Source of the DNA: Aeromonas bestiarum | Lineage (GTDB): Bacteria > Pseudomonadota > Gammaproteobacteria > Enterobacterales > Aeromonadaceae | NCBI RefSeq assembly: GCF_000819745.1 | Contig: NZ_CDDA01000023.1 | Location: 62,001 to 126,000 of the forward strand | Direction: 5' to 3' | DNA: 64,000 bases | Shown: one piece after another, positions 24,454-33,075 of the stretch | How positions within the stretch are numbered: the stretch's first letter is position 1 | Layout of the letters: each line of letters begins with the position of its first letter | Notes under the pieces: generated by a model | Databases searched by the model: none | What the model was told of the DNA's origin: nothing | What the model saw: the letters and a program-made list of their open reading frames with translations, nothing else | Position numbers and translations under genes: made by a program

Positions 24454-27342
24454 ATGAAACTGACAAAACGAGCCGAGCCGGTCAATGCGAGCGAGCAAGG
24501 CTGCTTGCAAAGTAATGCGGCCGCTCGCGGCCAGGGGCTGACCCGCCGCGCCTTTATGGTCAACTCAGGTCTGGTGGCCGGCGGCGCCGTGGCCGCCGGT
24601 TGGCTGGCCCCCGCCATGATGCAACGGGCCGAGGCCAAAACCGTGGCGGCCGAGGTGCCGGTCGAGGTGAAGCGCACCATCTGCTCCCACTGCTCTGTGG
24701 GCTGCGGTGTCTATGCCGAGGTGCAAAACGGCGTCTGGACCGGTCAGGAGCCGGCGTTTGATCACCCCTTCAACCTCGGCGGTCACTGCGCCAAGGGGGC
24801 GGCCCTGCGTGAGCACGGCCACGGTGAGCGTCGCCTCAAGTACCCGATGAAACTGGTGGGCGGCAAGTGGCAGCGTCTGAGCTGGGAGCAGGCCATCGAA
24901 GAGGTGGGCAACGAGGTGCTGCGCCTTCGCAAGGAGTCCGGCCCCGACAGCGTCTACTGGCTCGGCTCTGCCAAGCACTCCAACGAGCAGGCCTACCTGT
25001 TTCGCAAGATGGCGTCCCTGTGGGGCACCAACAACGTGGATCACCAGGCGCGGATCTGCCACTCCACCACGGTCGCCGGGGTAGCCAACACCTGGGGCTA
25101 TGGCGCCATGACCAACAGCCTGAACGACATGCACAACAGCAAGTCGATCATGTTTATCGGCTCCAACCCGGCGGAGGCCCACCCGGTCGCCATGCAGCAC
25201 ATACTGCTGGCGAAAGAGCGCAACGGCTGCAAGATCCTGGTGGTCGACCCGCGCCGCACCCGCACTGCCGCCAAGGCGGACATGTACCTCTCCCTGCGCC
25301 CTGGCACAGACGTCGCCTTTATCTGGGGCATGCTCTGGCACATCTTCAAAAACGGCTGGGAAGACAAGGAGTTCATCCGCACCCGGGTCTACGGCATGGA
25401 CGAGGTGCAAAAAGAGGTGGCGCGCTGGACCCCGGCCGAAGTGGAGCGGGTGACCGGCCTCAACGAACAGCAGGTCCATGGCGCCGCCAAGCTGCTGGCC
25501 GACAACCGCCCCGGCTGCGTGGTCTGGTGCATGGGTGGCACCCAGCACACCACGGGCAACAACAACACCCGCGCCTACTGCATCCTCGAACTGGCCCTCG
25601 GCAATGTGGGCAAGAGCGGGGCGGGCACCAACATCTTCCGCGGTCACGACAACGTGCAGGGAGCCACCGATTTTGGCGTTACCTCCGACTCCCTACCCGG
25701 TTACTACGGGCTGGAAGAGGGCTCCTGGAAGCACTGGGCCCGGGTGTGGGATGTCGATTACGAATGGATCAAGGCGCGCTTTGACAACAAGGCCTACAAC
25801 GGCAAGCTGCCGATGAACAACAACGGCATTCCGGTCTCCCGCTGGGTGGACGGGGTGCTGGAGAACGCCGACCTTATCGAGCAGGGCTCCAATATCCGCG
25901 CCATGTTCTACTGGGGCCATGCGGTCAACTCCCAGACCCGCGGCCCGGAGATGAAGAAGGCGATGCAAAAGCTCGACATCATGGTGATTGTCGACCCGTA
26001 CCCCACAGTCGCCGCCGTCATGAACGATCGCACCGATGGCGTCTACCTGCTGCCGGCCACTACCCAGTTCGAGACCTATGGTTCCGTCACCGCCACCAAC
26101 CGCTCCATGCAGTGGCGCGACAAGGTGATCGAGCCGCTGTTCGAATCCAAGGTCGATCACGAGATCATGTATCTGCTGAGCAAGAAGCTCGGCTTTGCCG
26201 ACCAGCTGTTCAAGCACATCAAGGTGGAGAACAACCAGCCACTGCTGGAAGACATCACCCGCGAGTACAACCGCGGCATGTGGAGCGTGGGCTACACAGG
26301 CCAGAGCCCGGAGCGGCTCAAGGCGCACCAGCAGAACTGGCACACCTTCCACAAGACCAACCTCAAGGCCGAAGGGGGCCCGGTCAGTGGCGAAGTGTAT
26401 GGTCTGCCCTGGCCCTGCTGGGGCACCCCGGAGATGAAGCACCCCGGCAGCCACATCCTCTACGACACCAGCATTCCGGTCTCGGAAGGGGGCGGCGGGT
26501 TCCGCGCCCGTTTCGGCATCGAGTATCAGGGCGTATCGCTGCTTGCCGAAGACTCCTGGCCGAAGGGGAGCGAGGTGGAAGACGGCTATCCCGAGATCAC
26601 CGCCGATCTGATGAAGCAGCTTGGCTGGTGGGATGAGCTGACCGAGGCCGAGAAGAAGGAGGCCGAGGGCAAGAACTGGAAGACCGACCTTTCTGGCGGC
26701 ATCCAGCGGGTCGCCATCAAGCACGGCTTCGTGCCCTATGGCAACGCCAAGGCGCGCTGCGTGGTGTGGACCTTCCCGGATCAGGTGCCCAAGCACCGTG
26801 AACCGCTCTACACCCCGCGCCGCGACTTGCTGGCCGACTACGCCACCTGGCCTGATTCGAAGAGCCTGTGGCGCCTGCCGACCCAGTACGCCTCGGTGCA
26901 GGAGAAGGACGTCAGCAAGGAGTTCCCGATCATCCTCACCTCCGGCCGTCTGGTGGAGTACGAGGGGGGCGGTGATGAGACCCGCTCCAACCCCTGGCTG
27001 GCCGAGTTGCAGCAGGAGATGTTCGTCGAGATGAATCCGGCGGATGCCAACGACGTCGGCGTGCGCGACGGTCAGGATGTGTGGGTCGAGGGGCCGGAAG
27101 GGGGCCGGGTGCTGGTCAAGGCGCTGGTGACCCCAAGGGTCAAGGCGGGGCTGGCCTTTATGCCGTTCCACTTCGGCGGCCACTTCGAGGGCCAGGATCT
27201 GCGATCCAAATACCCGGAAGGGTCTGACCCTTATGTGCTGGGGGAGTCGGTCAACATAGTCACCACCTATGGTTATGACCCTGTCACCCAGATGCAGGAG
27301 ACCAAGGTCACCCTGTGCCGCTTTCGCAAAGTAGGAGCCTGA
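24454..27342 (+). CDS. fdhA: formate dehydrogenase catalytic subunit FdhA (Cys type)
   Basis: 962 residues. Tat signal with Arg31-Arg32 (LTRRAFMVNSG). [4Fe-4S] ligands Cys77, Cys80, Cys84 and Cys112 (CSHCSVGCGVY ... GGHCAKG). The metal ligand is Cys202 in ARICHSTTVAGVANTWG, so this is a cysteine, not a selenocysteine, enzyme; no in-frame UGA is used. bis-MGD binding is supported by IMFIGSNPAEAHPVAM, VVDPRRTRTAAKADMYL and the C-terminal MNPADANDVGVRDGQDV domain. It oxidises formate to CO2 in the periplasm and passes electrons to FdhB and FdhC. The metal is Mo or W; tupABC nearby favours W. Confidence 0.95.
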   Translation: MKLTKRAEPVNASEQGCLQSNAAARGQGLTRRAFMVNSGLVAGGAVAAGWLAPAMMQRAEAKTVAAEVPVEVKRTICSHCSVGCGVYAEVQNGVWTGQEPAFDHPFNLGGHCAKGAALREHGHGERRLKYPMKLVGGKWQRLSWEQAIEEVGNEVLRLRKESGPDSVYWLGSAKHSNEQAYLFRKMASLWGTNNVDHQARICHSTTVAGVANTWGYGAMTNSLNDMHNSKSIMFIGSNPAEAHPVAMQHILLAKERNGCKILVVDPRRTRTAAKADMYLSLRPGTDVAFIWGMLWHIFKNGWEDKEFIRTRVYGMDEVQKEVARWTPAEVERVTGLNEQQVHGAAKLLADNRPGCVVWCMGGTQHTTGNNNTRAYCILELALGNVGKSGAGTNIFRGHDNVQGATDFGVTSDSLPGYYGLEEGSWKHWARVWDVDYEWIKARFDNKAYNGKLPMNNNGIPVSRWVDGVLENADLIEQGSNIRAMFYWGHAVNSQTRGPEMKKAMQKLDIMVIVDPYPTVAAVMNDRTDGVYLLPATTQFETYGSVTATNRSMQWRDKVIEPLFESKVDHEIMYLLSKKLGFADQLFKHIKVENNQPLLEDITREYNRGMWSVGYTGQSPERLKAHQQNWHTFHKTNLKAEGGPVSGEVYGLPWPCWGTPEMKHPGSHILYDTSIPVSEGGGGFRARFGIEYQGVSLLAEDSWPKGSEVEDGYPEITADLMKQLGWWDELTEAEKKEAEGKNWKTDLSGGIQRVAIKHGFVPYGNAKARCVVWTFPDQVPKHREPLYTPRRDLLADYATWPDSKSLWRLPTQYASVQEKDVSKEFPIILTSGRLVEYEGGGDETRSNPWLAELQQEMFVEMNPADANDVGVRDGQDVWVEGPEGGRVLVKALVTPRVKAGLAFMPFHFGGHFEGQDLRSKYPEGSDPYVLGESVNIVTTYGYDPVTQMQETKVTLCRFRKVGA

Positions 27343-27346
27343 TCTC

Positions 27347-27970
27347 ATGGCCAGAATGAAATTCATGTGTGACACCAAGCGCTGCATCGAGTGCAACGGC
27401 TGCGTGACGGCGTGCAAGAACGAGAACGACGACGCCCTGGAGTGGGGCATACAGCGGCGCCGGGTGGTGACCCTCAACGACGGCCTGCCGGGGGAGACCT
27501 CCATCTCGGTCGCCTGCATGCACTGCACCGACGCTCCCTGCATGGCGGTCTGCCCGGCCGACTGTTTCTATCACACGGACGACGGCATAGTGCTGCACAA
27601 CAAGGATCTCTGCATCGGTTGCGGCTACTGCCTGTTTGCCTGCCCGTTCGGGGCGCCCCAGTTCCCGAAGACCGCCGCCTTCGGCGATCGGGGCAAGATG
27701 GACAAGTGCACCTTCTGCGCCGGCGGCCCGGAGGAGGATCACAGCGAGGCGGAGCGCCAGAAGTACGGTGCCAACCGCATCGCCGAGGGCAAGCTGCCCA
27801 TGTGTGCCGAGCTCTGCTCCACCAAGGCGCTGCTGGCGGGGGATGCGCAGGTCATCTCCGACATCTTCCGCGAGCGGGTCGCCTATCGCGGCGCCAAGGA
27901 CGCGGGCTGGGGCAGCGGTGAAGAGCTGTTCCATGACGCCAGCAAGGCGGGCAAGGGAGGGGCGGCATGA
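27347..27970 (+). CDS. fdhB: formate dehydrogenase iron-sulfur subunit FdhB
   Basis: 207 residues. Four clusters are predicted from CIECNGCVTACKNEND, CMHCTDAPCMAVCPADC, CIGCGYCLFACPFGAP and CTFC...LPMCAELCSTKAL. It relays electrons from the FdhA molybdopterin/tungstopterin site to the cytochrome b subunit. It has no signal of its own and probably rides with FdhA through Tat. It starts 4 nt after fdhA and overlaps fdhC by 4 nt (ATGA). Confidence 0.94.
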   Translation: MARMKFMCDTKRCIECNGCVTACKNENDDALEWGIQRRRVVTLNDGLPGETSISVACMHCTDAPCMAVCPADCFYHTDDGIVLHNKDLCIGCGYCLFACPFGAPQFPKTAAFGDRGKMDKCTFCAGGPEEDHSEAERQKYGANRIAEGKLPMCAELCSTKALLAGDAQVISDIFRERVAYRGAKDAGWGSGEELFHDASKAGKGGAA

Positions 27971-28938
27971 AAACCTGGCTAATGGCCCTGTTTGCCGCCC
28001 TGCTGCTGGTGAGCACCGCCAGCTTCGCCGATGCCGAGAAGGAGGCGGTCGGCTTTGCCGGCGCCGACTACTGGCGGGCGGTGAAGGACGGGCAGGAGGG
28101 TTACACCACCTCCCGCTCGCCGGAGCACGGGGTGCTCATCTCGGTGCCGGGCCAGCTCTGGTTCGAGGTGAAGACCAAGTGGGTGTCGCCGCTCGGTGCC
28201 ATCGCCATCTTCGGCTCCCTGGCCATGTGCGGTCTGATGTACTGGGCTGTGGGGCCGACCCGGCTCTCCAAGCCACGCACCGGGCGCAAGCTCAAGCGCT
28301 GGAGCCGGCTGGATCGGGCGCTGCACTGGACCACGGCGGGCATGTTCCTGACCCTCTCTGGTTCAGGGCTGGCCATCATCTACGGCAAGCACTTCATCAA
28401 GCCGGTGGTGAGCATGGGGGTGTGGGAGAACTGGATCTGGTTCGCCAAGGAGTTCCACAACTACGTGGGGCCGCTCTTCTTCCTCTGTCTGCTCGGCGTG
28501 CTCATCAAGTGGTTTCGCCACAACATAGTCAACATGGTGGATGTGCGCTGGTTCATGAAGGCGGGCGGCATGCTGGGCCCCCACAAGGGCAGCCACCCCT
28601 CGGCGGGCTTTTCCAACGGCGGCGAGAAGGCCATTTTCTGGCTGCTGATCTGGTTTGGAGGCATAGTGGTGGCGACCGGGCTGTTTCTGGACTTCCCCAT
28701 CTTCGGCCAGCTGCGCCGCCAGATGGAGTGGGCCAGCTTCATCCATATCGTCGGGGCGCTCATCCTCATTTGCGGCTTTATCTTCCATATCTACATGGGC
28801 CTGTTCCAGCTGGAAGGGGCGCTGGAGGGGATGATCAACGGCGAGGTGGATGAGACCTGGGCCAAGGAGCACCATGACCTCTGGTATGAAGAGGTGAAGC
28901 ACCAGCTCGATGACCCCAAGACGGGCAAATCCGGCTGA
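27967..28938 (+). CDS. fdhC: formate dehydrogenase cytochrome b556 subunit FdhC
   Basis: 323 residues. An N-terminal signal-like segment (MKTWLMALFAALLLVSTASFA) is followed by an extracytoplasmic stretch and four membrane helices: SPLGAIAIFGSLAMCGLMYW, RALHWTTAGMFLTLSGSGLA, NYVGPLFFLCLLGVLIKW and the WLLIWFGGIVVATGLF/ASFIHIVGALILICGFIFH pair. Heme-ligand histidines are expected in RALHWT, EFHNY, FIHIVG and FHIYMG. It anchors the enzyme and reduces quinone. Last gene of the operon, followed by a terminator. Confidence 0.93.
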   Translation: MKTWLMALFAALLLVSTASFADAEKEAVGFAGADYWRAVKDGQEGYTTSRSPEHGVLISVPGQLWFEVKTKWVSPLGAIAIFGSLAMCGLMYWAVGPTRLSKPRTGRKLKRWSRLDRALHWTTAGMFLTLSGSGLAIIYGKHFIKPVVSMGVWENWIWFAKEFHNYVGPLFFLCLLGVLIKWFRHNIVNMVDVRWFMKAGGMLGPHKGSHPSAGFSNGGEKAIFWLLIWFGGIVVATGLFLDFPIFGQLRRQMEWASFIHIVGALILICGFIFHIYMGLFQLEGALEGMINGEVDETWAKEHHDLWYEEVKHQLDDPKTGKSG

Positions 28939-28962
28939 TAGCCAACAGAGTAACGTAATGAG

Positions 28963-28987
28963 AAGGGGCGCTGAGGCGCCCCTTTTT
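28963..28987 (+). terminator. terminator of the fdh operon
   Basis: AAGGGGCGC-TGAG-GCGCCCCTT (28963-28984) followed by TTTATT. It lies between the convergent fdhC and REC-kinase genes. Confidence 0.9.
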
Positions 28988-29026
28988 ATTGTCTGCTTGT
29001 CATAGCATTCGTCAGCGCTCGCCTCT

Positions 29027-30157
29027 TTACAGGGGCGGCTGCAGGGGGAGCCGGATCTGGTATGTCAGCCCCTGGCCGGGCGGGCTGGTGACGGTCAGCT
29101 GGCCGTGCAGGTTGTTCTCCACCAGGTTGTGGATGCGGCAGGCGCTCAGGCCGCAGTGGTTGGTGTTGCCGCGCTGGGTGGTGAAGAAGGGCTCGAACAG
29201 ACGGGGCAGCTGCTCGGCCGTCATGCCGGGGCCCGAGTCTCTGTAGGTCAGCAGCAGCTCGTTGCCGCTTTGCGCTATGTTCAGGCCGAAGCTGTGCTGC
29301 CCCGGCCCCTTGAAGGCGTGCTCCATGCTGTTCTTGATGAGCTCCTGCACCAGATCGAGAAACAGCGACTCGGGGGCGGTCAGAGTCACCTCCTCGCCCC
29401 CGACATCCGGGTTGACCCTGGCGATGAGAAACTCGGGCGAGAAGGCCTGCAGCAGCTTGTGCAGGCTTTTTTGCACCGGGAAGGGGAGGGCCGGCAGCTC
29501 GTGTTGATCCCGGGTCAGCTCCTTGAAACGGGTGACCAGCAGGGCGACCCGGCGCAGACTGGATTCCACCAGTTCTGTGCCCTCCTTGATGTCGGTGAGC
29601 TGCTGGTGGAGCAGGCGCTGGCCCAGCATGCCGTTTTGCACCGCGTTCGCCAGCAGATCGCCCGCGCCGTGGATCAGGCTGGAGGCCGTGATGCCGATGC
29701 CGACCGGGGTGTTGATCTCGTGGGCAATCCCTGCCGTGAGCTGGAACAGGCTCTGGTAGAGCTGCACCTTGGCTTGCTGACGGCTCAGATCCTTGAGGCG
29801 CAGCTGGTTTTGCACCCGGGCCAGCACCTCTAGCTGGTGAAACGGCTTGGAGACATAGTCGCAGCCGCCGGCCTGAAAGGCCTGCTCGAGGGCACTGATC
29901 TCGTTGTTGGCACTGATGAAGAGGACGGGCAGGCACCACTGGCCCGGTAACTGCTTGATGCGGCGGCACGCTTCATAACCATTCATCACCGGCATGTTGA
30001 TGTCCATCAACACCAGTGCGGGAGGAAACCGGGTGGCGGCATCCAGCGCCTGCTGGCCGTCGGTCGCCTCGCGCACCTGATAACCCGCCTCTTCCAGCAG
30101 GCAGCGCAATATGTAGCGGTTGGACGCCATGTCATCGACGATCAGGATATCACTCAT
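29027..30157 (-). CDS. receiver-histidine kinase hybrid (REC-HK), soluble
   Basis: 376 residues from ATG 30157; 26 more in-frame codons upstream look like leader sequence. The receiver comes first: ILIVDDMASNRYILR, phospho-Asp in LVLMDINMPVMNGYEA, Lys in YVSKPFH. A kinase follows, with H-box LTAGIAHEINTPVGIG, N-box LIKNSMEHAF, DSGPGM and FEPFFTT. The G2 loop is altered (NTNHCGLSACRIHNL in place of GTGLGL), as in the subgroup of such soluble REC-HK proteins. No membrane segment. It would take its signal from another kinase. It follows fdhC tail to tail, and no functional link is seen. Confidence 0.85.
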   Translation of the reverse strand: MSDILIVDDMASNRYILRCLLEEAGYQVREATDGQQALDAATRFPPALVLMDINMPVMNGYEACRRIKQLPGQWCLPVLFISANNEISALEQAFQAGGCDYVSKPFHQLEVLARVQNQLRLKDLSRQQAKVQLYQSLFQLTAGIAHEINTPVGIGITASSLIHGAGDLLANAVQNGMLGQRLLHQQLTDIKEGTELVESSLRRVALLVTRFKELTRDQHELPALPFPVQKSLHKLLQAFSPEFLIARVNPDVGGEEVTLTAPESLFLDLVQELIKNSMEHAFKGPGQHSFGLNIAQSGNELLLTYRDSGPGMTAEQLPRLFEPFFTTQRGNTNHCGLSACRIHNLVENNLHGQLTVTSPPGQGLTYQIRLPLQPPL

Positions 30158-30333
30158 AGTACGGCTTCCCGGAATAGGGGGGAGAGACTCCCTGCAGTGG
30201 GCTTGCTGTAAAGCATAGTTGCCCGCCATATTCATTGCGTTAACAACCCCTTGCTATCGTCAAATCGGATGGATTTTTACCCTGGGGTGAGCAACAGTAA
30301 GGGCGGCTTCATTGACTGAGAAGGAGAGCCGAG

Positions 30334-30750
30334 ATGAAGAGAGCATTGCTGGCAGCCGTCTGTGCATTCGGCCTGCTGGGGGCGATGACAGCCGGGGTCG
30401 TGCAGGCGGCCGATGGCATCAAGACCCAGCAGGTGCAGTTCAAGAAAGGGGAGTCCGGTGCCACCATCAAGAGTGCGATTCAGGGGCGTGAGACGCTGGA
30501 CTACAAACTGACCGCCAACAAGGGCCAGATCATGGCGGTGATCCTGACGGGCAAATCGAGCACCTATTTCAATATCCTGCCACCGGGCAGCACGGGAGAG
30601 GCGATATTTATCGGTTCCAACGAGGGCAACAGTTTCCAGGCAAGCCTGCCAGCCAAGGGGACCTACACCATTCGGGTCTATCAAATGGGCGCAGCTGAAA
30701 CCAGCAAGGCCAAGAATGCCTTCAAGCTGGAGGTGGGCATCAGCGGCTGA
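30334..30750 (+). CDS. periplasmic lysozyme-inhibitor-like protein (PliI/PliG type)
   Basis: 138 residues with a Sec signal ending near GVVQAAD. The mature beta-rich protein contains KSAIQGRETLDYKLTANKGQ, SSTYFNILPPGSTGEAIFIG and YTIRVYQMGAAE. From memory, the YFN-LPPGS and RVY-M blocks resemble periplasmic inhibitors of invertebrate- or goose-type lysozymes, first described in Aeromonas and enterobacteria. That would protect the cell from host lysozyme. The exact class is uncertain. AAGGAG lies 11 nt before ATG 30334 (GAGAGCCGAG nearer). Confidence 0.6.
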   Translation: MKRALLAAVCAFGLLGAMTAGVVQAADGIKTQQVQFKKGESGATIKSAIQGRETLDYKLTANKGQIMAVILTGKSSTYFNILPPGSTGEAIFIGSNEGNSFQASLPAKGTYTIRVYQMGAAETSKAKNAFKLEVGISG

Positions 30751-30964
30751 GTCTGATGCAGGCAGGAGAGTGAACCCACGGTGGCTGCGGCTGCCGTGTT
30801 TGTTTCAGGCTGCCCGCCGGCTCGGCCTCGGTCTGATCACGTTTTTGGCCGCAGGGTATGCCCAAGCTCACAAAACTAAACAACCAAACGTCATATGATT
30901 GATTTCATTATGAGTCTTGCTCTCCTGCCGAACGGCAATTTCACGTAAATCAAAGAGAACGACT

Positions 30965-32680
30965 ATGGCTACCGGACAATATCTGCTGTGGAAAGATGCA
31001 CAGGGACAGGATTTTCGCCCCGTTGCACTGACTGGCACCGATCTGCTCAACGATCGCAATCTCAACAAGGGCACCGCCTTCACCGAACAGGAGCGCACCG
31101 ACTTCGAGCTCGACGGCCTGTTGCCTCCACGGGTTCAGACTTTTGAGGCCCAGCTGGAGCGGGTCTATCAGGGCTTTTTGAGCGCCTGCAGCGACATCGA
31201 AAAGTACCAGAACCTGCGCGCCTTGCAGGATCGCAACGAGACCCTGTTTTATGCCCTGCTGTCACGCCACGTGGAGGAGATGACCCCCATCATCTATACC
31301 CCGACCGTCGGCAAGGCGTGTCAGGAGTTCAGCCACCGCTACCAGAAGGCGCGCGGCCTCTACATCACCCCGAAAAACGTCGACGACATGGGCTCCCTGG
31401 CCCGTCAGCTGGACGCAAAATCGGTGCGCATTATCGTGGTGACCGACAGCCAGGGCATCCTGGGGATAGGTGATCAGGGGGTGGGCGGCATGGGGATCCC
31501 CATCGGCAAGCTCTCCCTCTATACTCTGGCGGCCGGTATCCACCCTGCCTGCTGCCTGCCCATAGCGCTGGATGTGGGCACCGACAATCAGACCCTGCTG
31601 GACGACCCCATGTATCTGGGTCAGCCTCACAAGCGCATCCGTGGCAAGGAGTATGACGACTTCATCGACAAGTTCGTGGCCGGGGTCAAGCGCCACTTCC
31701 CGAACGCCGTGCTGCAGTGGGAAGACTTCAGCAAGTCCAACGCCTTCAACAATCTCTCCCGCTACCAGCAGTCACTGCCGTCGTTCAACGATGACATTCA
31801 GGGCACGGGGGCCGTGGTACTGGCCGGCATCATAGGGGCGGTCAAGGTCAAGGGGGAGACCCTGGGTCAGCAGAACTATCTGGTCTATGGCGCCGGCGCC
31901 GGCGGGGTAGGGGTTGCGGATCAGATCTGTGCCGGCATGATCCGCGAGGGACTGGATCCGCAGGCGGCCCGGGATCGCATCTATATCCTGGATACCCAGG
32001 GGCTGGTGTGTGACAACCGCGAGGGGCTCGACGAGTACAAGCGCCGTTACGCCAAACCGGGTCTGCTGCTGGCGGGCTGGGATACCGAGGTGCCCGGCAG
32101 GGCCAACCTGACCGACGTGCTGCGGCATGTGCCCATCACTGTGCTGCTCGGCACCAGCGGCTCCGGCGGCGCCTTCAAGGAGGAGCACGTGCAGCTGATG
32201 CAAAAGCACTGTGCCCGTCCCATGGTGTTCCCGCTCTCCAACCCGACTGCCAACTGCGAAGCGCTGCCGGAAGACATCTACCGCTGGAGTCAGGGCAAGG
32301 CCATAGTTGCCACCGGCAGCCCGTTCAAGGACGTGCACTATGAGGGCAAGGATTACCGCATAGGCCAGGGCAACAACGTCTTCATCTTCCCAGGGGTGGG
32401 GCTGGCGGCCATCGTCAGCCAGCTGAGCGAGATCAGCCCGGATATCTTCACCACGGCCGCCTTTGCACTGGCCGAGTGCGTGAACGAGGTGGATTTGGCA
32501 CAAGGCTCCGTTTATCCGCGCATTCGCGAGCTGCGCAACATCTCGGTGCACGTGGCGACTGCCGTGCTCAAAGACATAGTGCGCAAGGATCCCTCCCATC
32601 CGCTGATCGGGCAGGATCTGCAGCAGCATATCCTGAGCCACATGTGGGAGCCGCTCTACCTGCCTTATCGCCGGGTATGA
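30965..32680 (+). CDS. maeA: NAD-dependent malic enzyme MaeA
   Basis: 571 residues, close to E. coli SfcA/MaeA (565). It converts malate to pyruvate, CO2 and NADH. Motifs: MTPIIYTPTVGKACQEFSH, VVTDSQGILGIGDQGVGGMG (malate/metal site), FNDDIQGTGAVVLAG, the NAD loop YGAGAGGVGVADQI, LSNPTANCEA and FPGVGLAAIV. ATG 30965 is chosen because it matches the family N-terminus and has AAAGAG upstream; an in-frame ATG at 30917 is less likely. It has its own terminator. Confidence 0.97.
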   Translation: MATGQYLLWKDAQGQDFRPVALTGTDLLNDRNLNKGTAFTEQERTDFELDGLLPPRVQTFEAQLERVYQGFLSACSDIEKYQNLRALQDRNETLFYALLSRHVEEMTPIIYTPTVGKACQEFSHRYQKARGLYITPKNVDDMGSLARQLDAKSVRIIVVTDSQGILGIGDQGVGGMGIPIGKLSLYTLAAGIHPACCLPIALDVGTDNQTLLDDPMYLGQPHKRIRGKEYDDFIDKFVAGVKRHFPNAVLQWEDFSKSNAFNNLSRYQQSLPSFNDDIQGTGAVVLAGIIGAVKVKGETLGQQNYLVYGAGAGGVGVADQICAGMIREGLDPQAARDRIYILDTQGLVCDNREGLDEYKRRYAKPGLLLAGWDTEVPGRANLTDVLRHVPITVLLGTSGSGGAFKEEHVQLMQKHCARPMVFPLSNPTANCEALPEDIYRWSQGKAIVATGSPFKDVHYEGKDYRIGQGNNVFIFPGVGLAAIVSQLSEISPDIFTTAAFALAECVNEVDLAQGSVYPRIRELRNISVHVATAVLKDIVRKDPSHPLIGQDLQQHILSHMWEPLYLPYRRV

Positions 32681-32697
32681 CGGCCGAAAGCGTGAGA

Positions 32698-32732
32698 TGA
32701 AAAGGGGGTGGCCGTCGGCCACCCCCTTTTTC
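32698..32732. terminator. terminator between maeA and the lipoprotein pseudogene
   Basis: AAAGGGGGTGGCC-GTC-GGCCACCCCCTTTTT is a 13-bp perfect stem with A and T flanks, so it can serve both convergent units. Confidence 0.93.
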
Positions 32733-32733
32733 G

Positions 32734-33075
32734 TCAGCTGCGCAGCGGCAGCCAGCGGCCCTCCTTGCTGCGGCAGGCGGTATCCTGCCACTGCTGGCTT
32801 GCCTGGCCTATGTAGAGCTGCTCGCGATAGTCGCGGCACCAATGGCCGTTGGCGTGGCGAAAAGTGCGCAGCGGCGTGACGCTGCCACTGTGACGGTTGG
32901 CGGCATTGAACTAGGTGAGGCTCTGGCCTTTGGGGCGGGTTTGCAGTGCATCGGCCAGCGCCTGGTTGGCCAGTGCCACATCGGCCTTGTCCATCTGGTG
33001 GTAGAGAGGGGCGGGCTCAAGGGTGGCGCAGCCGAGCAGCCACAGAGAGAAGCAGATCAGCAGATAACGGCTCAT
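32734..33075 (-). pseudogene. small outer-membrane lipoprotein gene interrupted by an in-frame amber codon
   Basis: The frame from ATG 33075 encodes a lipoprotein signal (LLICFSLWLLGCATLEPAP, lipobox LLGC) and continues without shift to TGA 32736-32734 for 113 codons, except for a TAG at 32913-32911 after KGQSLT. Beyond it the frame reads FNAANRHSGSVTPLRTFRHA, then NGHWCRDYREQLYI and WQDTACRSKEGRWLPL, which looks like the RT0821/Lpp0805-type surface-antigen domain. In that family a Trp commonly stands where the TAG is (TGG to TAG). The ATG overlaps the Hint gene stop (ATGA). It could also be read through or be a sequencing error. Confidence 0.7.

Noticed and set aside
24454-27342. Selenocysteine codon and SECIS in fdhA
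   Set aside because: The active-site codon is TGC (25057-25059) and the frame has no internal TGA.
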